Shown: positions 44,353 through 53,627, numbered from the stretch's first letter. The stretch is 64,000 nt of DNA from Pantoea sp050157905 (GCF_050157905.1 NZ_JBKIWZ010000001.1:1488001-1552000), one strand, 5' to 3'. Numbers and translations are program-made. The notes: generated by a model not told the origin, from the sequence alone.

Positions 44353-45156
44353 ATGATGGAAATAACCTCGCTACAGATTATTTTAATTTTTATTGTTGCC
44401 TGTATTGCCGGAATGGGTTCGATTCTGGATGAGTTTCAGTTTCACCGCCCACTGGTCGCCTGCACCCTGATTGGTATCGTACTGGGAGATATGAAAACCG
44501 GCATCATTATCGGCGGCACGCTGGAGATGATTGCGCTGGGCTGGATGAATATCGGTGCTGCGGTAGCACCCGATGCCGCCCTCGCCTCAATTATTTCGAC
44601 CATTCTGGTTATCGCGGGCGGTCAGAGCGTGGGTGCCGGTATCGCGCTGGCGATCCCGCTGGCCGCCGCCGGACAGGTGCTCACGATTATCGTGCGAACG
44701 CTGACGGTTGCTTTCCAGCACGCGGCAGACAAAGCCGCCGAAAAGGGCAATCTCACCGCTATCTCCTGGATTCATGTCTCTGCCCTGCTATTGCAGGCAA
44801 TGCGTATCGCCATTCCGGCGCTTATCGTGGCGATTTCAGTTGGCACCAGCGCGGTGCACGCGCTGCTCAGTTCAATACCGGAAGTGGTGACCAACGGGCT
44901 GAATATCGCGGGTGGCATGATTGTGGTCGTCGGTTACGCGATGGTCATCAACATGATGCGCGCGGGCTACCTGATGCCCTTCTTCTACCTGGGCTTTGTC
45001 ACGGCGGCCTTCACCAGCTTCAACCTGGTGGCGCTGGGCGTTATTGGCGTGGTTATGGCGATACTCTATATCCAGCTCAGTCCGAAATATAACCGTACGG
45101 CGGGTGCGCCTGCCGCTGCCGCGACCACAAACGATCTCGATAACGAACTCGATTAA
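44353..45156 (+). CDS. manY: PTS mannose-type EIIC component
   Basis: Inner-membrane sugar channel of the mannose PTS, also used by some phages and bacteriocins. 267 residues, many hydrophobic helices; SILDEFQFHRPLVAC, IIIGGTLEMIALGWMNIGAA and the C-terminal NDLDNELD match the family. ATG at 44353 or 44356 possible; AGGA at 44341-44344 fits the first. Followed after 15 bases by manZ. Confidence 0.97.
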   Translation: MMEITSLQIILIFIVACIAGMGSILDEFQFHRPLVACTLIGIVLGDMKTGIIIGGTLEMIALGWMNIGAAVAPDAALASIISTILVIAGGQSVGAGIALAIPLAAAGQVLTIIVRTLTVAFQHAADKAAEKGNLTAISWIHVSALLLQAMRIAIPALIVAISVGTSAVHALLSSIPEVVTNGLNIAGGMIVVVGYAMVINMMRAGYLMPFFYLGFVTAAFTSFNLVALGVIGVVMAILYIQLSPKYNRTAGAPAAAATTNDLDNELD

Positions 45157-45171
45157 GGAACAGGTGAGTAT

Positions 45172-46017
45172 ATGGTCGATATAAACAGGGTCGAAAAGAA
45201 ACTGACTCCCGGCGATGTCCGCGCCGTCTTTCTACGCTCCAACCTGTTCCAGGGTTCATGGAACTTTGAACGCATGCAGGCGCTGGGCTTCTGCTTTTCG
45301 ATGGTGCCGGTGATCCGCCGTCTCTATCCAGAGAATAATGAGGCGCGTAAGCAGGCGATTAAGCGGCATCTGGAGTTCTTTAATACTCATCCCTATGTGG
45401 CCGCACCGGTTCTGGGCGTCACGATGGCAATGGAGGAGCAGCGCGCTAACGGCGCAGCCATCGACGATGGGGCGATTAACGGTCTGAAGGTCGGGCTGAT
45501 GGGGCCACTGGCCGGCGTGGGCGACCCTATTTTCTGGGGCACGGTGCGTCCGGTCTTTGCCGCACTGGGTGCCGGTATCGCCATGAGCGGCAGCCTGCTG
45601 GGCCCGCTGCTGTTCTTTGTGCTGTTCAATCTGGCGCGCCTGCTGACCCGTTACTATGGCGTGGCCTACGGCTATCGCAAAGGGATCAATATCGTCAGCG
45701 ACATGGGGGGAGGTTTTCTGCAGAAACTGACGGAAGGTGCCTCAATCCTAGGTTTGTTTGTAATGGGGGCGCTGGTCAACAAGTGGACGCACGTTAATAT
45801 CCCGCTGGTGGTGTCACGCATCACCGACTCGACCGGTAAAACCACCGTTACCACGGTGCAATCGATTCTCGATCAGCTGATGCCGGGCATCGTACCGCTG
45901 CTGCTCACCTTTGGCTGCATGTGGCTGTTGCGCCGTAAGGTGAATGCGCTGTGGATTATCGTCGGCTTCTTCGCCATCGGTATCTTCGGCTACTGGATCG
46001 GCCTGCTCGGTCTGTAA
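45172..46017 (+). CDS. manZ: PTS mannose-type EIID component
   Basis: Membrane partner of ManY. 281 residues. FLRSNLFQGSWNFERMQALGF, MGPLAGVGDPIFWGT and GGGFLQKLTEGASILGLFVMGALV are conserved, and a C-terminal helix ends GLLGL. AGGTGAG precedes the ATG. A G+C-rich hairpin without T-run (AGCCGGG/CCCGGCT, 46061-46079) lies between manZ and yobD. Confidence 0.97.
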   Translation: MVDINRVEKKLTPGDVRAVFLRSNLFQGSWNFERMQALGFCFSMVPVIRRLYPENNEARKQAIKRHLEFFNTHPYVAAPVLGVTMAMEEQRANGAAIDDGAINGLKVGLMGPLAGVGDPIFWGTVRPVFAALGAGIAMSGSLLGPLLFFVLFNLARLLTRYYGVAYGYRKGINIVSDMGGGFLQKLTEGASILGLFVMGALVNKWTHVNIPLVVSRITDSTGKTTVTTVQSILDQLMPGIVPLLLTFGCMWLLRRKVNALWIIVGFFAIGIFGYWIGLLGL

Positions 46018-46106
46018 TCGCACACTGCCGGGCATCCCGGCGTCCGGCTCAGACAGCATGAGCCGGGCCCCTCCCGGCTGATCTTACCCGCTCTGAGGCC
46101 GCTGAC

Positions 46107-46565
46107 ATGTCGTTAACTGATGCACTGATCGCGCTCTGTATCACCGTCCTGCTCCTGTTCGCGATTTATCATGAGGTGATTCTGCCCCGCCGTCACGGTC
46201 CGACCCGGCTGCAGGTGACGCTGCGGCGACAGCATAAAACAGACAGCCTGATTTTTATCGGGCTGCTGCTGATCCTGCTCTGGAACAACCTCAGCCATCA
46301 GGGGCCGCCACTTACTACCACCCTGCTGATGGTGCTGAGTTTTCTGGCGTTCTGGCTTTTCTGGCTGCGTAAGCCCATGCTACTGATGAAAAACGCGGGG
46401 CTGTTTTATGCCGGTGTCTGGGTCGATTACCGGCGGATTCAGGGCATGAATCTTTCTGAGGATGGCATTCTGGTGGTGCAGCTGGAGCAGCGCCGGCTGC
46501 TGATTGCGGTGCAGCAGCTCGACGATCTTGAGCGCATCTATCATACGCTGGTGGAGGCGCGTTAG
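46107..46565 (+). CDS. yobD: UPF0266 membrane protein YobD
   Basis: 152-residue inner-membrane protein with three hydrophobic segments (about 5-24, 45-63, 67-85) and a soluble C-terminal half. It matches E. coli YobD in length. It follows manZ by 89 bases and its end overlaps converging rlmA by four bases. In E. coli mntP separates yobD and rlmA; it is missing here. Function unknown. Confidence 0.93.
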   Translation: MSLTDALIALCITVLLLFAIYHEVILPRRHGPTRLQVTLRRQHKTDSLIFIGLLLILLWNNLSHQGPPLTTTLLMVLSFLAFWLFWLRKPMLLMKNAGLFYAGVWVDYRRIQGMNLSEDGILVVQLEQRRLLIAVQQLDDLERIYHTLVEAR

Positions 46566-47371
46566 TCGCGCTGCCAGAGTGTCAGGGTAAAATCCGCGTC
46601 GCAGCTGAACTGCTCACACTGTTGCAGGGTCTGCCAGACCGACTCGCGTGCACGCCAGGCAAACGGTGTCATCTGCAGCAGCGTCGTTGCCGCCGCACCG
46701 GTCAGCGCCATCGGATAGCGCAGCGCATGCTGTGCCAGCTGACGGAAGCCGGGATAGGATTTCTGCTCCGGCACATGCAGCTGCACTTCACGATAGATTA
46801 ACGCTTTAAACTGCTGCAGATGATGCGGGCCAGGTGTAACGGTCAGCACCAGCCCCCCTGGCTTCAGCACGCGCGCCAGCTCGGCTTCATTGCAGGGCGC
46901 ATAAATCCGCACTATCGCATCCAGTGAACCATCGGCAAAGGGTAAGCGCTGGCTGGAGGCAACGCAGAAACGTACGGCCGGATAGCGCTTTGCCGCCAGC
47001 CGGATCGCCGTTCTGGCGACATCAAGCCCATAGATCTCTGCCTTTTCACCGGCAGCTTCAGCCAGTGCCGCAGTGTAGTACCCCTCTCCGCAGCCGATGT
47101 CCAGAATATGGCACGCAGGCTGCTGCAGTACGGACGCAAGTAGTGTGACGACCTGGTCCCGCAGCGGCTGGTAATAGCCTGCCTCAAGAAATTCCCGCCT
47201 TGCCTGCATCATCTCTGCACTGTCACCCGGTTCCCGCGACCGTTTATGCTGAACGGGCAGCAGATTGACATACCCTTCCTTCGCCTGGTCGAATTGATGA
47301 CGATTTTCGCAGCACCAGCTGCGTGCATTCAGGGTAAGAGAAGCGTGACAAAGAGGACAAATCAGGGACAT
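46562..47371 (-). CDS. rlmA: 23S rRNA (guanine(745)-N(1))-methyltransferase
   Basis: Methylates G745 of 23S rRNA. The N-terminal zinc finger is visible (Cys5, Cys8, Cys21, His25), followed by a SAM-binding fold with ILDIGCGEGYYTAAL and RIYAPCNEAELARVLKPGG. ATG at 47371 has GGAG seven bases upstream; an upstream in-frame ATG at 47386 adds five residues. 269 residues, equal to E. coli. Confidence 0.96.
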   Translation of the reverse strand: MSLICPLCHASLTLNARSWCCENRHQFDQAKEGYVNLLPVQHKRSREPGDSAEMMQARREFLEAGYYQPLRDQVVTLLASVLQQPACHILDIGCGEGYYTAALAEAAGEKAEIYGLDVARTAIRLAAKRYPAVRFCVASSQRLPFADGSLDAIVRIYAPCNEAELARVLKPGGLVLTVTPGPHHLQQFKALIYREVQLHVPEQKSYPGFRQLAQHALRYPMALTGAAATTLLQMTPFAWRARESVWQTLQQCEQFSCDADFTLTLWQRD

Positions 47372-47434
47372 AAGGTGCTCCGGCATCAGATAACGCGGCG
47401 CAGTGTAACCTTATCGTTTACGCATCGGAAGCAT

Positions 47435-47466
47435 AAAGAAAGCCCCGGCTGTGCAGCCAGGGCTTT
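47435..47466 (-). terminator. cspC terminator
   Basis: On the minus strand, stem AAAGCCCTGGCT/AGCCGGGGCTTT with one G.T pair and a four-base loop, then TCTTT. Confidence 0.75.
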
Positions 47467-47508
47467 GCAATTCCAGATCAGGGTGCGAGGCACCGGGCTG
47501 GCATCGAA

Positions 47509-47718
47509 TCAGATAGCAGTGACGTTAACAGCTGCCGGGCCTTTCTGGCCATCCTGAATTTCAAACTCAACGCTCTGGCCTTCAGCCAGGGTTTTGAAAC
47601 CATTACCCTGGATAGCAGAGAAGTGTACGAACACGTCTTTGCTGCCGTCAGCCGGGGTGATGAAGCCAAAACCTTTAGACTCGTTGAACCACTTTACCTG
47701 ACCTTTAATCTTTGCCAT
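47509..47718 (-). CDS. cspC: Cold-shock-like RNA chaperone CspC
   Basis: 69-residue OB-fold protein, all but identical to E. coli CspC. RNA-binding motifs KGFGFI and VFVHF are present. CspC is not cold-induced; it stabilises mRNAs such as rpoS. AAAGGAATTTGC precedes the ATG. The 5' leader retains a decayed yobF-like sequence (see 47753-47873). Confidence 0.97.
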   Translation of the reverse strand: MAKIKGQVKWFNESKGFGFITPADGSKDVFVHFSAIQGNGFKTLAEGQSVEFEIQDGQKGPAAVNVTAI

Positions 47719-47752
47719 TTTGCAAATTCCTTTAGATGTTTATTAAGCCCGG

Positions 47753-47873
47753 GGGCTGTCTTACAGAAAAACCAGAGACATTACTGCATGAGGCACTAAT
47801 TAAGGTTCGGCAAGGAAGCGGTATTCAACGTCAACGTCTTTACTCGTACTTCTTTACTGAAGATGCCATGCAT
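47753..47873 (-). pseudogene. yobF: Decayed yobF-like leader ORF upstream of cspC
   Basis: In E. coli the small gene yobF (47 residues) is cotranscribed with cspC. Here the minus strand starts well (ATG at 47873, MHGIFSKEV as in YobF) but runs out of phase: the next conserved piece DVDVEYRFLAEP is in another frame, and a third piece around GCCTCATGCAGTAATG shows a second shift. The open product from this ATG is only 25 residues (47796-47873). Similarity to YobF is from memory. The sequence is either a dead ORF or is kept as an RNA leader. Confidence 0.5.
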
Positions 47874-48363
47874 AAACAGAACTGTACCTCGTTTAACCCA
47901 CGAATTGTTATCACATATCCCAAAAATAATGGCAAGCCATTTTTAATGCCTCAGCGAGGCTGCGCACACAATTGGCAGAAGAGTTACATTGCCTGTTCGG
48001 GACACAGAACAAAAGGCGGCGTGAATAACGCCTTAGCCCGGCCTGATACCCTTTTCCGCATGCAGTATCCAGGGCTAACCTGATGGATATCATAAGAAAT
48101 TAATATTGCATAAATATGGCAGAAGCAGAATTAATAAGCGAAGCGGTACCCTTTTGTGTTAGGTGAAATCGACCGCCAATCCTGTACAGCATCTTTTATT
48201 TCGTACAATTAACACTTTTTTTGCACCAAAAGCAGGAGCCAGACATAAGCGCTGCTCCAAATAAAAGCATCAGGAGCCATTTTACTTATTAAGAATTTAA
48301 CTTTCGATTTGAAAAAAATTGATGCCGGATAAAAAATGCTGGCTTTTATTTATCCGGCAGGCT
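47874..48363. other. Intergenic region upstream of cspC
   Basis: 490 A+T-rich bases between cspC leader and the MBL-fold hydrolase gene, both minus strand. Several short frames but none with a good start. I see no terminator with a clear T-run. Confidence 0.35.
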
Positions 48364-49374
48364 TTAGGATGATTCCTGGGCGGGGTTATTCAGGCTGCGG
48401 CTTTCGCCTATTCGCCATGGCGCAAAGTTACCGTTGCGCTCCTGTGCCCGGCATAGCGCCTGCGCCAGTTCCTGCGGCGGCGCATCCAGCGATTCATCAG
48501 CCAGCTCAAAAACGCCCCAGTGGATGGGCAGCGTCATTGGCCTGCCAGCCTTTTGCCATAGCGCCACCGCCTGATCCGGATCCATGTGCTGTCCGGCCAT
48601 AAACCAGCGCGGGGCGTAGGCGCCAATCGGCAGCGCTGCCAGCGTGAACGGGCCCAGCCGGGAGGGAATTTCAGCGAGGCTGTCGCTGTAGCCACTGTCG
48701 CCGGAAAACCAGAAACGGCAGGTGGCTGAGCGGACAACCCAGCCGCACCAGAGTGAGCGGTTGCGGTCGCAGGGCGTCCGCATACTCCAGTGACGCGCCG
48801 GGACGGCATCAAAACAGATATCATCGAGCGTGATCGTCTGCCACCAGTCAAGCTCATGCACCTTCCTGACGCCGCGTGCCCTGCACCATTCCGCCAGCCC
48901 CAGCGGCACAATAAAGTTCGCCTGCGGAAAATGGCGGATAATTGCCTTCACCGTTGGCCGGTCGAGGTGATCGTAGTGATTATGTGAAATCAGCACCACA
49001 TCAAGCTGTGGCAAATCGCCGATGCTGAGTGGCGCAGGTGTTTTCCGCTGCGGACCGGCAAACGGCAACGGCGAGGCACGGGGCGAGAGGGCCGGATCGA
49101 TAAGGATATAGCGCTGGCTGAGGCGCAGCAGTACGGCGGCATGACCGAGCCACCAGATACGATCGTCGCTGCCGCTGAAATCAGCAGGCTGCCACCACTC
49201 TTCCACAAAAGCCGCGTAGCCCTGCCGGGGCGGCAGCGGCAATCCTTCAGCTTTGCGCTCCCGTCGCCAGCGCCTGAGATCGCCCGGCTGCCGCAGATCT
49301 GGCTCAGGATTGGTAAAGCCCTGAGGTGTATGGTGCACTTTGCTGCTGTCATACCACGGATTTTTCCAGGCCAT
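48364..49374 (-). CDS. MBL-fold metal-dependent hydrolase (RomA/NAPE-PLD-like)
   Basis: 336-residue metallo-beta-lactamase-fold hydrolase. The zinc motif HNHYDHLD is at about residues 131-138, with ARHW, the aspartate of FSGDSGYSD and a final IHWGVFEL histidine, an arrangement like NAPE-phospholipase D and the RomA group of bacterial outer-membrane-related proteins. No signal peptide. Substrate not predictable. It is not at this place in E. coli K-12. It lies 18 bases behind yebO and may be cotranscribed with it. Confidence 0.85.
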   Translation of the reverse strand: MAWKNPWYDSSKVHHTPQGFTNPEPDLRQPGDLRRWRRERKAEGLPLPPRQGYAAFVEEWWQPADFSGSDDRIWWLGHAAVLLRLSQRYILIDPALSPRASPLPFAGPQRKTPAPLSIGDLPQLDVVLISHNHYDHLDRPTVKAIIRHFPQANFIVPLGLAEWCRARGVRKVHELDWWQTITLDDICFDAVPARHWSMRTPCDRNRSLWCGWVVRSATCRFWFSGDSGYSDSLAEIPSRLGPFTLAALPIGAYAPRWFMAGQHMDPDQAVALWQKAGRPMTLPIHWGVFELADESLDAPPQELAQALCRAQERNGNFAPWRIGESRSLNNPAQESS

Positions 49375-49392
49375 CCCGCCTCCCTGCTGTGA

Positions 49393-49665
49393 TTAACGTT
49401 CCGGAATTAACCGGATAAAATCCCGCTTATCCTGTTTATCATCGGTTTTATGCATCCCGGCTCCGGGTTGCATCTCGACCAGCCGGCGCAGCAGCTGATT
49501 CTGTTTCTTCTGCTCCTCCAGCAGCGACTCCAGTAACCGGATCTGTTCACCGGCACGCACACTGGCCCGGTTCACAAAGAACCAGGCGATAAACGCCACA
49601 ATCACCATAATGACCAGCAGGCCATAACTGACCAGCGATCCCGAATTTGCGGCTAACTCATTCAT
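49393..49665 (-). CDS. yebO: YebO family membrane-anchored protein
   Basis: 90 residues: one N-terminal membrane helix (about 12-31), then a coiled-coil-like segment EQIRLLESLLEEQKKQNQLLRRLVE, then a charged tail ending IRLIPER. Similar to E. coli YebO. In E. coli mgrB lies next to it; I searched 49666-49876 on both strands and find no MgrB-like frame. Confidence 0.9.
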   Translation of the reverse strand: MNELAANSGSLVSYGLLVIMVIVAFIAWFFVNRASVRAGEQIRLLESLLEEQKKQNQLLRRLVEMQPGAGMHKTDDKQDKRDFIRLIPER

Positions 49666-49876
49666 AACTGCCTCATAAAACTAAGTGGAAATGCCAGAAC
49701 GTTGCAGCGGTCTATTCTACCTGTCGCCACTGCAAAAGATAATGGGGCAAACTGCAATGCAGAATTTGCCGTTTCAGTTATCTCTGATCGATTCCGTCAG
49801 AAAAGCCGGGCATGCTGATATCATTATACCCGGCAGCACCATGTGAGGCGCTGAGCTATTTTCTCAAGGAGACTTC

Positions 49877-50113
49877 ATGAAACTGTTTGTTCGCGCAATA
49901 GGCCTGCTGGCGGTTATCTGGCTGGCGATGCTGTTTACCGGCTACGGGGTGCTGACCGGCAGTACGAAAAATGCGGCTGGCCTCGGCCTGCAGTGCAGTT
50001 ACCTGACTGCGCGTGGTGTGATCAGTGCGCAGTATCTGCATACTGACAGTGGCGTGGTCGGCGTCACAGATTGTCCGCTGCTCAAGAAAAGCGGAGAGGT
50101 GATCGACAATTAA
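49877..50113 (+). CDS. yobH: YobH family exported protein
   Basis: 78 residues with an N-terminal hydrophobic segment, signal or anchor (about 5-24), then GSTKNAAGLGLQCSYLTARG and TDCPLLKKSG. The two cysteines (about 40 and 66) may form a disulfide. AAGGAGA precedes the ATG. Matches E. coli YobH. Divergent from yebO, convergent with kdgR. Confidence 0.92.
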   Translation: MKLFVRAIGLLAVIWLAMLFTGYGVLTGSTKNAAGLGLQCSYLTARGVISAQYLHTDSGVVGVTDCPLLKKSGEVIDN

Positions 50114-50118
50114 TGATG

Positions 50119-50141
50119 AGCGGGCCGGATGGCCCGCTTTT
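50119..50141 (+). terminator. yobH terminator
   Basis: Eight-base stem AGCGGGCC/GGCCCGCT with a GGAT loop, followed by TTTT. Confidence 0.8.
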
Positions 50142-50143
50142 GC

Positions 50144-50935
50144 TCAGAATGGATAGTCGTGGTAGCCCATCCCGGCGGAGAGCGTACGCGCCGCCCGGTG
50201 CAGCATATTGACATAATCCTGGCGGGCATCCTCTGAAAACCGGATGGTGGGGAAAGAGATACTGAGCCCGGCAATCACCACGCCAAAGCGGTCGAACACC
50301 GGTACGGCGAGGCAGCGTAACCCCTCTTCCTGCTCTTCATTATCTTCGCCGTATCCCTGCGCTCTGACCTGATCCAGCACAGCAAGCAACGCCTCTGCGC
50401 TTACCAGCGTATTGGCGGTGCTGCGCCTGAACTCGACTTGCCGCAGTATTTCATCCACCTCGCTGCGATCGCGCCAGGCGAGCAGCACTTTGCCAATGGC
50501 GGTCGTGTGCAGCGGATTCCGGCGACCAATACGCGAATACATGCGCAGATTGTAGAGCGAGTCGATTTTGTGAATATAGACAATGCTGTCTTCTTCCAGT
50601 GCACCCAGATGAATGGTTTCCCGGGTCAGGCGCGACAGCTCCCGCATCTGCACATCGGCGCTGCGAATTAAATCAACGTTCTGCAGCGCTTTCGCGCCCA
50701 GTTCAAACAGCTTCAGCGTCAGCGAGTACTTTTCACTCTCGCCTTCCTGCGCCACATAGCCCAGTGACTTCATGGTTTGCAGAAAACGATAGACGGTGCT
50801 CTTGGACATCATCACACGCTGCGCGAGGTCGGTAATACCGTGATCGCGCTCCTCACCCAGCGCCTGCAAAATGCCAAACACTTTGAGAACGGACGAGACT
50901 GAATCGGGCTGTTTATCATTGTCAACGGAAGACAT
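50144..50935 (-). CDS. kdgR: Transcriptional regulator KdgR (IclR family)
   Basis: Repressor of pectin and 2-keto-3-deoxygluconate catabolism genes; the inducer is KDG. 263 residues. N-terminal winged helix with MMSKSTVYRFLQTMKSLGYV, C-terminal IclR effector domain with HKIDSLYNLRMYSRIGRRNP and GYGEDNEEQEEGLRC. Near-identical to E. coli KdgR. Divergent from yebQ. In plant-associated relatives KdgR also controls secreted enzymes; targets cannot be inferred from this window. Confidence 0.96.
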   Translation of the reverse strand: MSSVDNDKQPDSVSSVLKVFGILQALGEERDHGITDLAQRVMMSKSTVYRFLQTMKSLGYVAQEGESEKYSLTLKLFELGAKALQNVDLIRSADVQMRELSRLTRETIHLGALEEDSIVYIHKIDSLYNLRMYSRIGRRNPLHTTAIGKVLLAWRDRSEVDEILRQVEFRRSTANTLVSAEALLAVLDQVRAQGYGEDNEEQEEGLRCLAVPVFDRFGVVIAGLSISFPTIRFSEDARQDYVNMLHRAARTLSAGMGYHDYPF

Positions 50936-51120
50936 CGCGCACCTTGTTGAGCTGTTTCAAAAAAAATGGAACGGATGCTCAGTATAGAGGGAGCCCCCTC
51001 AGGGCAGCAATCCTTTAACCATTAAGTCATATTTTAAGACAGTTTTTATTCAGCAGGCCGCTGCATTTTCCGGCTGATTTCATTAGCATGATGATATTCA
51101 CCCTCTTCAGTAACTTACTT

Positions 51121-52491
51121 ATGACCCTCTCTCCCCCGCAGGATGGATTACCCGTCGCACAGCGCTATCGGGCAATTCTTACCATCGCCCTCGGTCTGAC
51201 GATGGCGGTGCTGGATGGCGCCATTGCCAACGTTGCGCTGCCGACCATTTCGCGTGAACTGAATGCCAGCCCGGCACAGTCAATCTGGATTGTGAATGCT
51301 TATCAGATTGCTATTATCGTCTCGCTGCTGTCGCTCTCGTTTATCGGCGACATGCTCGGCTATCGTCGTGTCTATCAGGCAGGTCTGGCGCTGTTTATTG
51401 CCACCTCGCTGTTCTGCGCCTTTTCAACTTCACTGACCATGCTGACCTGTGCCAGGGTGCTTCAGGGGCTGGGTGGCGCGGCACTGATGAGTGTGAATAC
51501 CGCGCTGATACGCATTATCTATCCACAGCGCTATCTGGGGCGCGGTATGGCGATCAACTCACTGGTAGTGGCGGTGTCAACGGCGGCCGGCCCTACCGTG
51601 GCGGCGGCTGTCCTGTCAGTGGCAAGCTGGAAATGGCTGTTTCTGATCAACGTGCCGCTGGGCGCCGTGGCACTCTGGCTGGCGCTACGCACCCTGCCGG
51701 ATAATCCGCAGAAGACAACGACACAGAAATTCGACGTACCCAGTGCCATCCTGAACGCACTGTTCTTTGGATTGATCATCTCTTCCCTGAGCGGTTTTGC
51801 CCAGGGTCAGCGTCATCTGCTGGTGCTGGCGGAGGTGCTGGCGCTGCTGATTATCGGCTGGTTCTTTATCCGGCGTCAGCTCAACATGGCGGTGCCGCTG
51901 TTACCGGTGGATCTGCTGCGCATTCCGATCTTCAGCCTGTCGATGGGCACCTCGGTCTGCTCCTTCTGCGCGCAGATGCTGGCGATGGTTTCGCTGCCCT
52001 TCTTTCTGCAGAACGTTTTGCAGCGCAGTGAAGTGGCAACAGGTCTGCTGCTGACGCCGTGGCCGCTGGCGACGATGATTTTTGCCCCAATTGCAGGCCG
52101 GCTGATTGAACGCTTCCACGCCGGTCTGCTGGGCGGCATCGGCCTGGCTATGTTCGCCCTGGGACTGTTCCTGCTTGCCTGGCTGCCCGCCGCACCGGCT
52201 GATGGCGATATTATCTGGCGCATGATGCTGTGCGGTGCCGGGTTCGGGCTGTTTCAGTCACCCAACAATCATACGATTGTGACGTCGGCGCCCCGTCATC
52301 GTAGCGGCGGTGCCAGCGGTATGCTGGGCACCGCGCGTCTGCTGGGGCAGAGTATGGGCGCGGCACTGGTTGCCCTGATGTTTAATCTGTTCGACGAACA
52401 GGGTACACATGCGTCGCTGCTGCTGGCGGGCAGTTTCGCCGCCATTGCGGCACTGGTCAGCGTGTCGCGTATGACGCAACGCCGCGCCTGA
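51121..52491 (+). CDS. yebQ: MFS transporter YebQ (DHA2, 14 helices)
   Basis: 456-residue inner-membrane drug:proton antiporter of the EmrB/QacA group. LDGAIANVALPTI in helix 1 and GRGMAINSLVVAVSTAAGPT (motif C-like) are typical. The ATG at 51121 gives an N-terminus matching E. coli YebQ; ATG codons at 51088 and 51091 would add about ten residues. No strong ribosome-binding site for any of them. Divergent from kdgR. Substrate unknown. Confidence 0.9.
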   Translation: MTLSPPQDGLPVAQRYRAILTIALGLTMAVLDGAIANVALPTISRELNASPAQSIWIVNAYQIAIIVSLLSLSFIGDMLGYRRVYQAGLALFIATSLFCAFSTSLTMLTCARVLQGLGGAALMSVNTALIRIIYPQRYLGRGMAINSLVVAVSTAAGPTVAAAVLSVASWKWLFLINVPLGAVALWLALRTLPDNPQKTTTQKFDVPSAILNALFFGLIISSLSGFAQGQRHLLVLAEVLALLIIGWFFIRRQLNMAVPLLPVDLLRIPIFSLSMGTSVCSFCAQMLAMVSLPFFLQNVLQRSEVATGLLLTPWPLATMIFAPIAGRLIERFHAGLLGGIGLAMFALGLFLLAWLPAAPADGDIIWRMMLCGAGFGLFQSPNNHTIVTSAPRHRSGGASGMLGTARLLGQSMGAALVALMFNLFDEQGTHASLLLAGSFAAIAALVSVSRMTQRRA

Positions 52492-52503
52492 TGGCGGCAA
52501 AAT

Positions 52504-52532
52504 AAAAAGGCGACCCGAAGGTCGCCTTTTTT
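52504..52532. terminator. Bidirectional terminator between yebQ and htpX
   Basis: Stem AAAAAGGCGACC/GGTCGCCTTTTT with a CGAA tetraloop. Confidence 0.92.
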
Positions 52533-52545
52533 ATGCTGCTGCGCA

Positions 52546-53427
52546 CTATTTCAGATACTGGCCACTGCGCAATGCTTCGATACGTTTGTCCAGCGGCGGG
52601 TGCGACATAAACAGCTCGCTAAAGGATTTACCTTTGCCGTTGATACAGAACGCCATCATGCTGCTGGGTTCCTGCGGCTCGTAGCTGGTTTTCAGGCGCT
52701 GCAGCGCGGCAATCATCTTCTCACGTCCTACCAGCTTCGCTGAACCGGCATCGGCGTGGAACTCACGGTGACGGGAGAACCACATGGTGATGATGCTGGC
52801 AAGAATACCAAACACCAGCTCCAGTACCATTGAAACCGCAAAGTAGACCAGCGGGTTGCCGTTGCTGCTCTCCTCATCGTCACGGTTGCCGGACATAAAG
52901 CCCGCCGCAATCTGCGCCAGAATACGTGATACGAAAATTACGAAGGTGTTCACCACGCCCTGAATCAGCGTCATGGTGATCATGTCGCCGTTCGCGATGT
53001 GCGACACTTCATGCGCCAGCACCGCTTCCGCTTCGTCGCGGCTCATGTTCTGCAGCAGGCCGGTCGAGACGGCGACCAGCGAGGCATTACGCCGCGCGCC
53101 CGTGGCAAAGGCGTTGATGTCCGGGGCGTGATAGATCGCCACCTGGGGCATCGCAATGCCCGCCTGCTGGGCCTGACGGCCAATGGTTTCCATCAGCCAG
53201 CGCTCGGTTTCGTTGCGTGGCTGTTCAATCACTTCACCGCCAACCGATCGCAGTGCCATCCACTTCGACATCAGCAGTGAAACAAACGCACCGCCAAAGC
53301 CAAACAGACCTGCCATAATCATCAGACCCTGAACACTGCTTGACTGGATCCCTGTCAGGCTGAGAATCAGCCCGAATACCAACATCACAGCCAGGTTGGT
53401 CATCAGGAAAAGAGCAATACGCATCAT
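52546..53427 (-). CDS. htpX: Membrane zinc protease HtpX
   Basis: Inner-membrane M48 metalloprotease degrading misfolded membrane proteins with FtsH. 293 residues; HEVSH zinc motif at 139-143, third ligand in the EFHAD region; two helices at the N-terminus (about 4-24 and 34-54) and two in the middle (about 155-215). Cpx- and heat-regulated in E. coli. Separated from prc by 244 bases that hold the prc terminator. Confidence 0.97.
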   Translation of the reverse strand: MMRIALFLMTNLAVMLVFGLILSLTGIQSSSVQGLMIMAGLFGFGGAFVSLLMSKWMALRSVGGEVIEQPRNETERWLMETIGRQAQQAGIAMPQVAIYHAPDINAFATGARRNASLVAVSTGLLQNMSRDEAEAVLAHEVSHIANGDMITMTLIQGVVNTFVIFVSRILAQIAAGFMSGNRDDEESSNGNPLVYFAVSMVLELVFGILASIITMWFSRHREFHADAGSAKLVGREKMIAALQRLKTSYEPQEPSSMMAFCINGKGKSFSELFMSHPPLDKRIEALRSGQYLK

Positions 53428-53627
53428 TTTGGTTAATCTTCCTCAGTTGTTCACGCGCCTATACGCGGATCCCTATCCTATGGGCATTGCGCGGGTTTTC
53501 AAGCAACCTTAACGTTTAAGTGCCTAAAAAGACATAACTTTACATTCTGACACGTCTGAATCCGGGCCAGGCATTCCGGCGTCTTTTATCGCCCGGATTC
53601 CGGATAACCGGAAACTTTCCCACAGGC

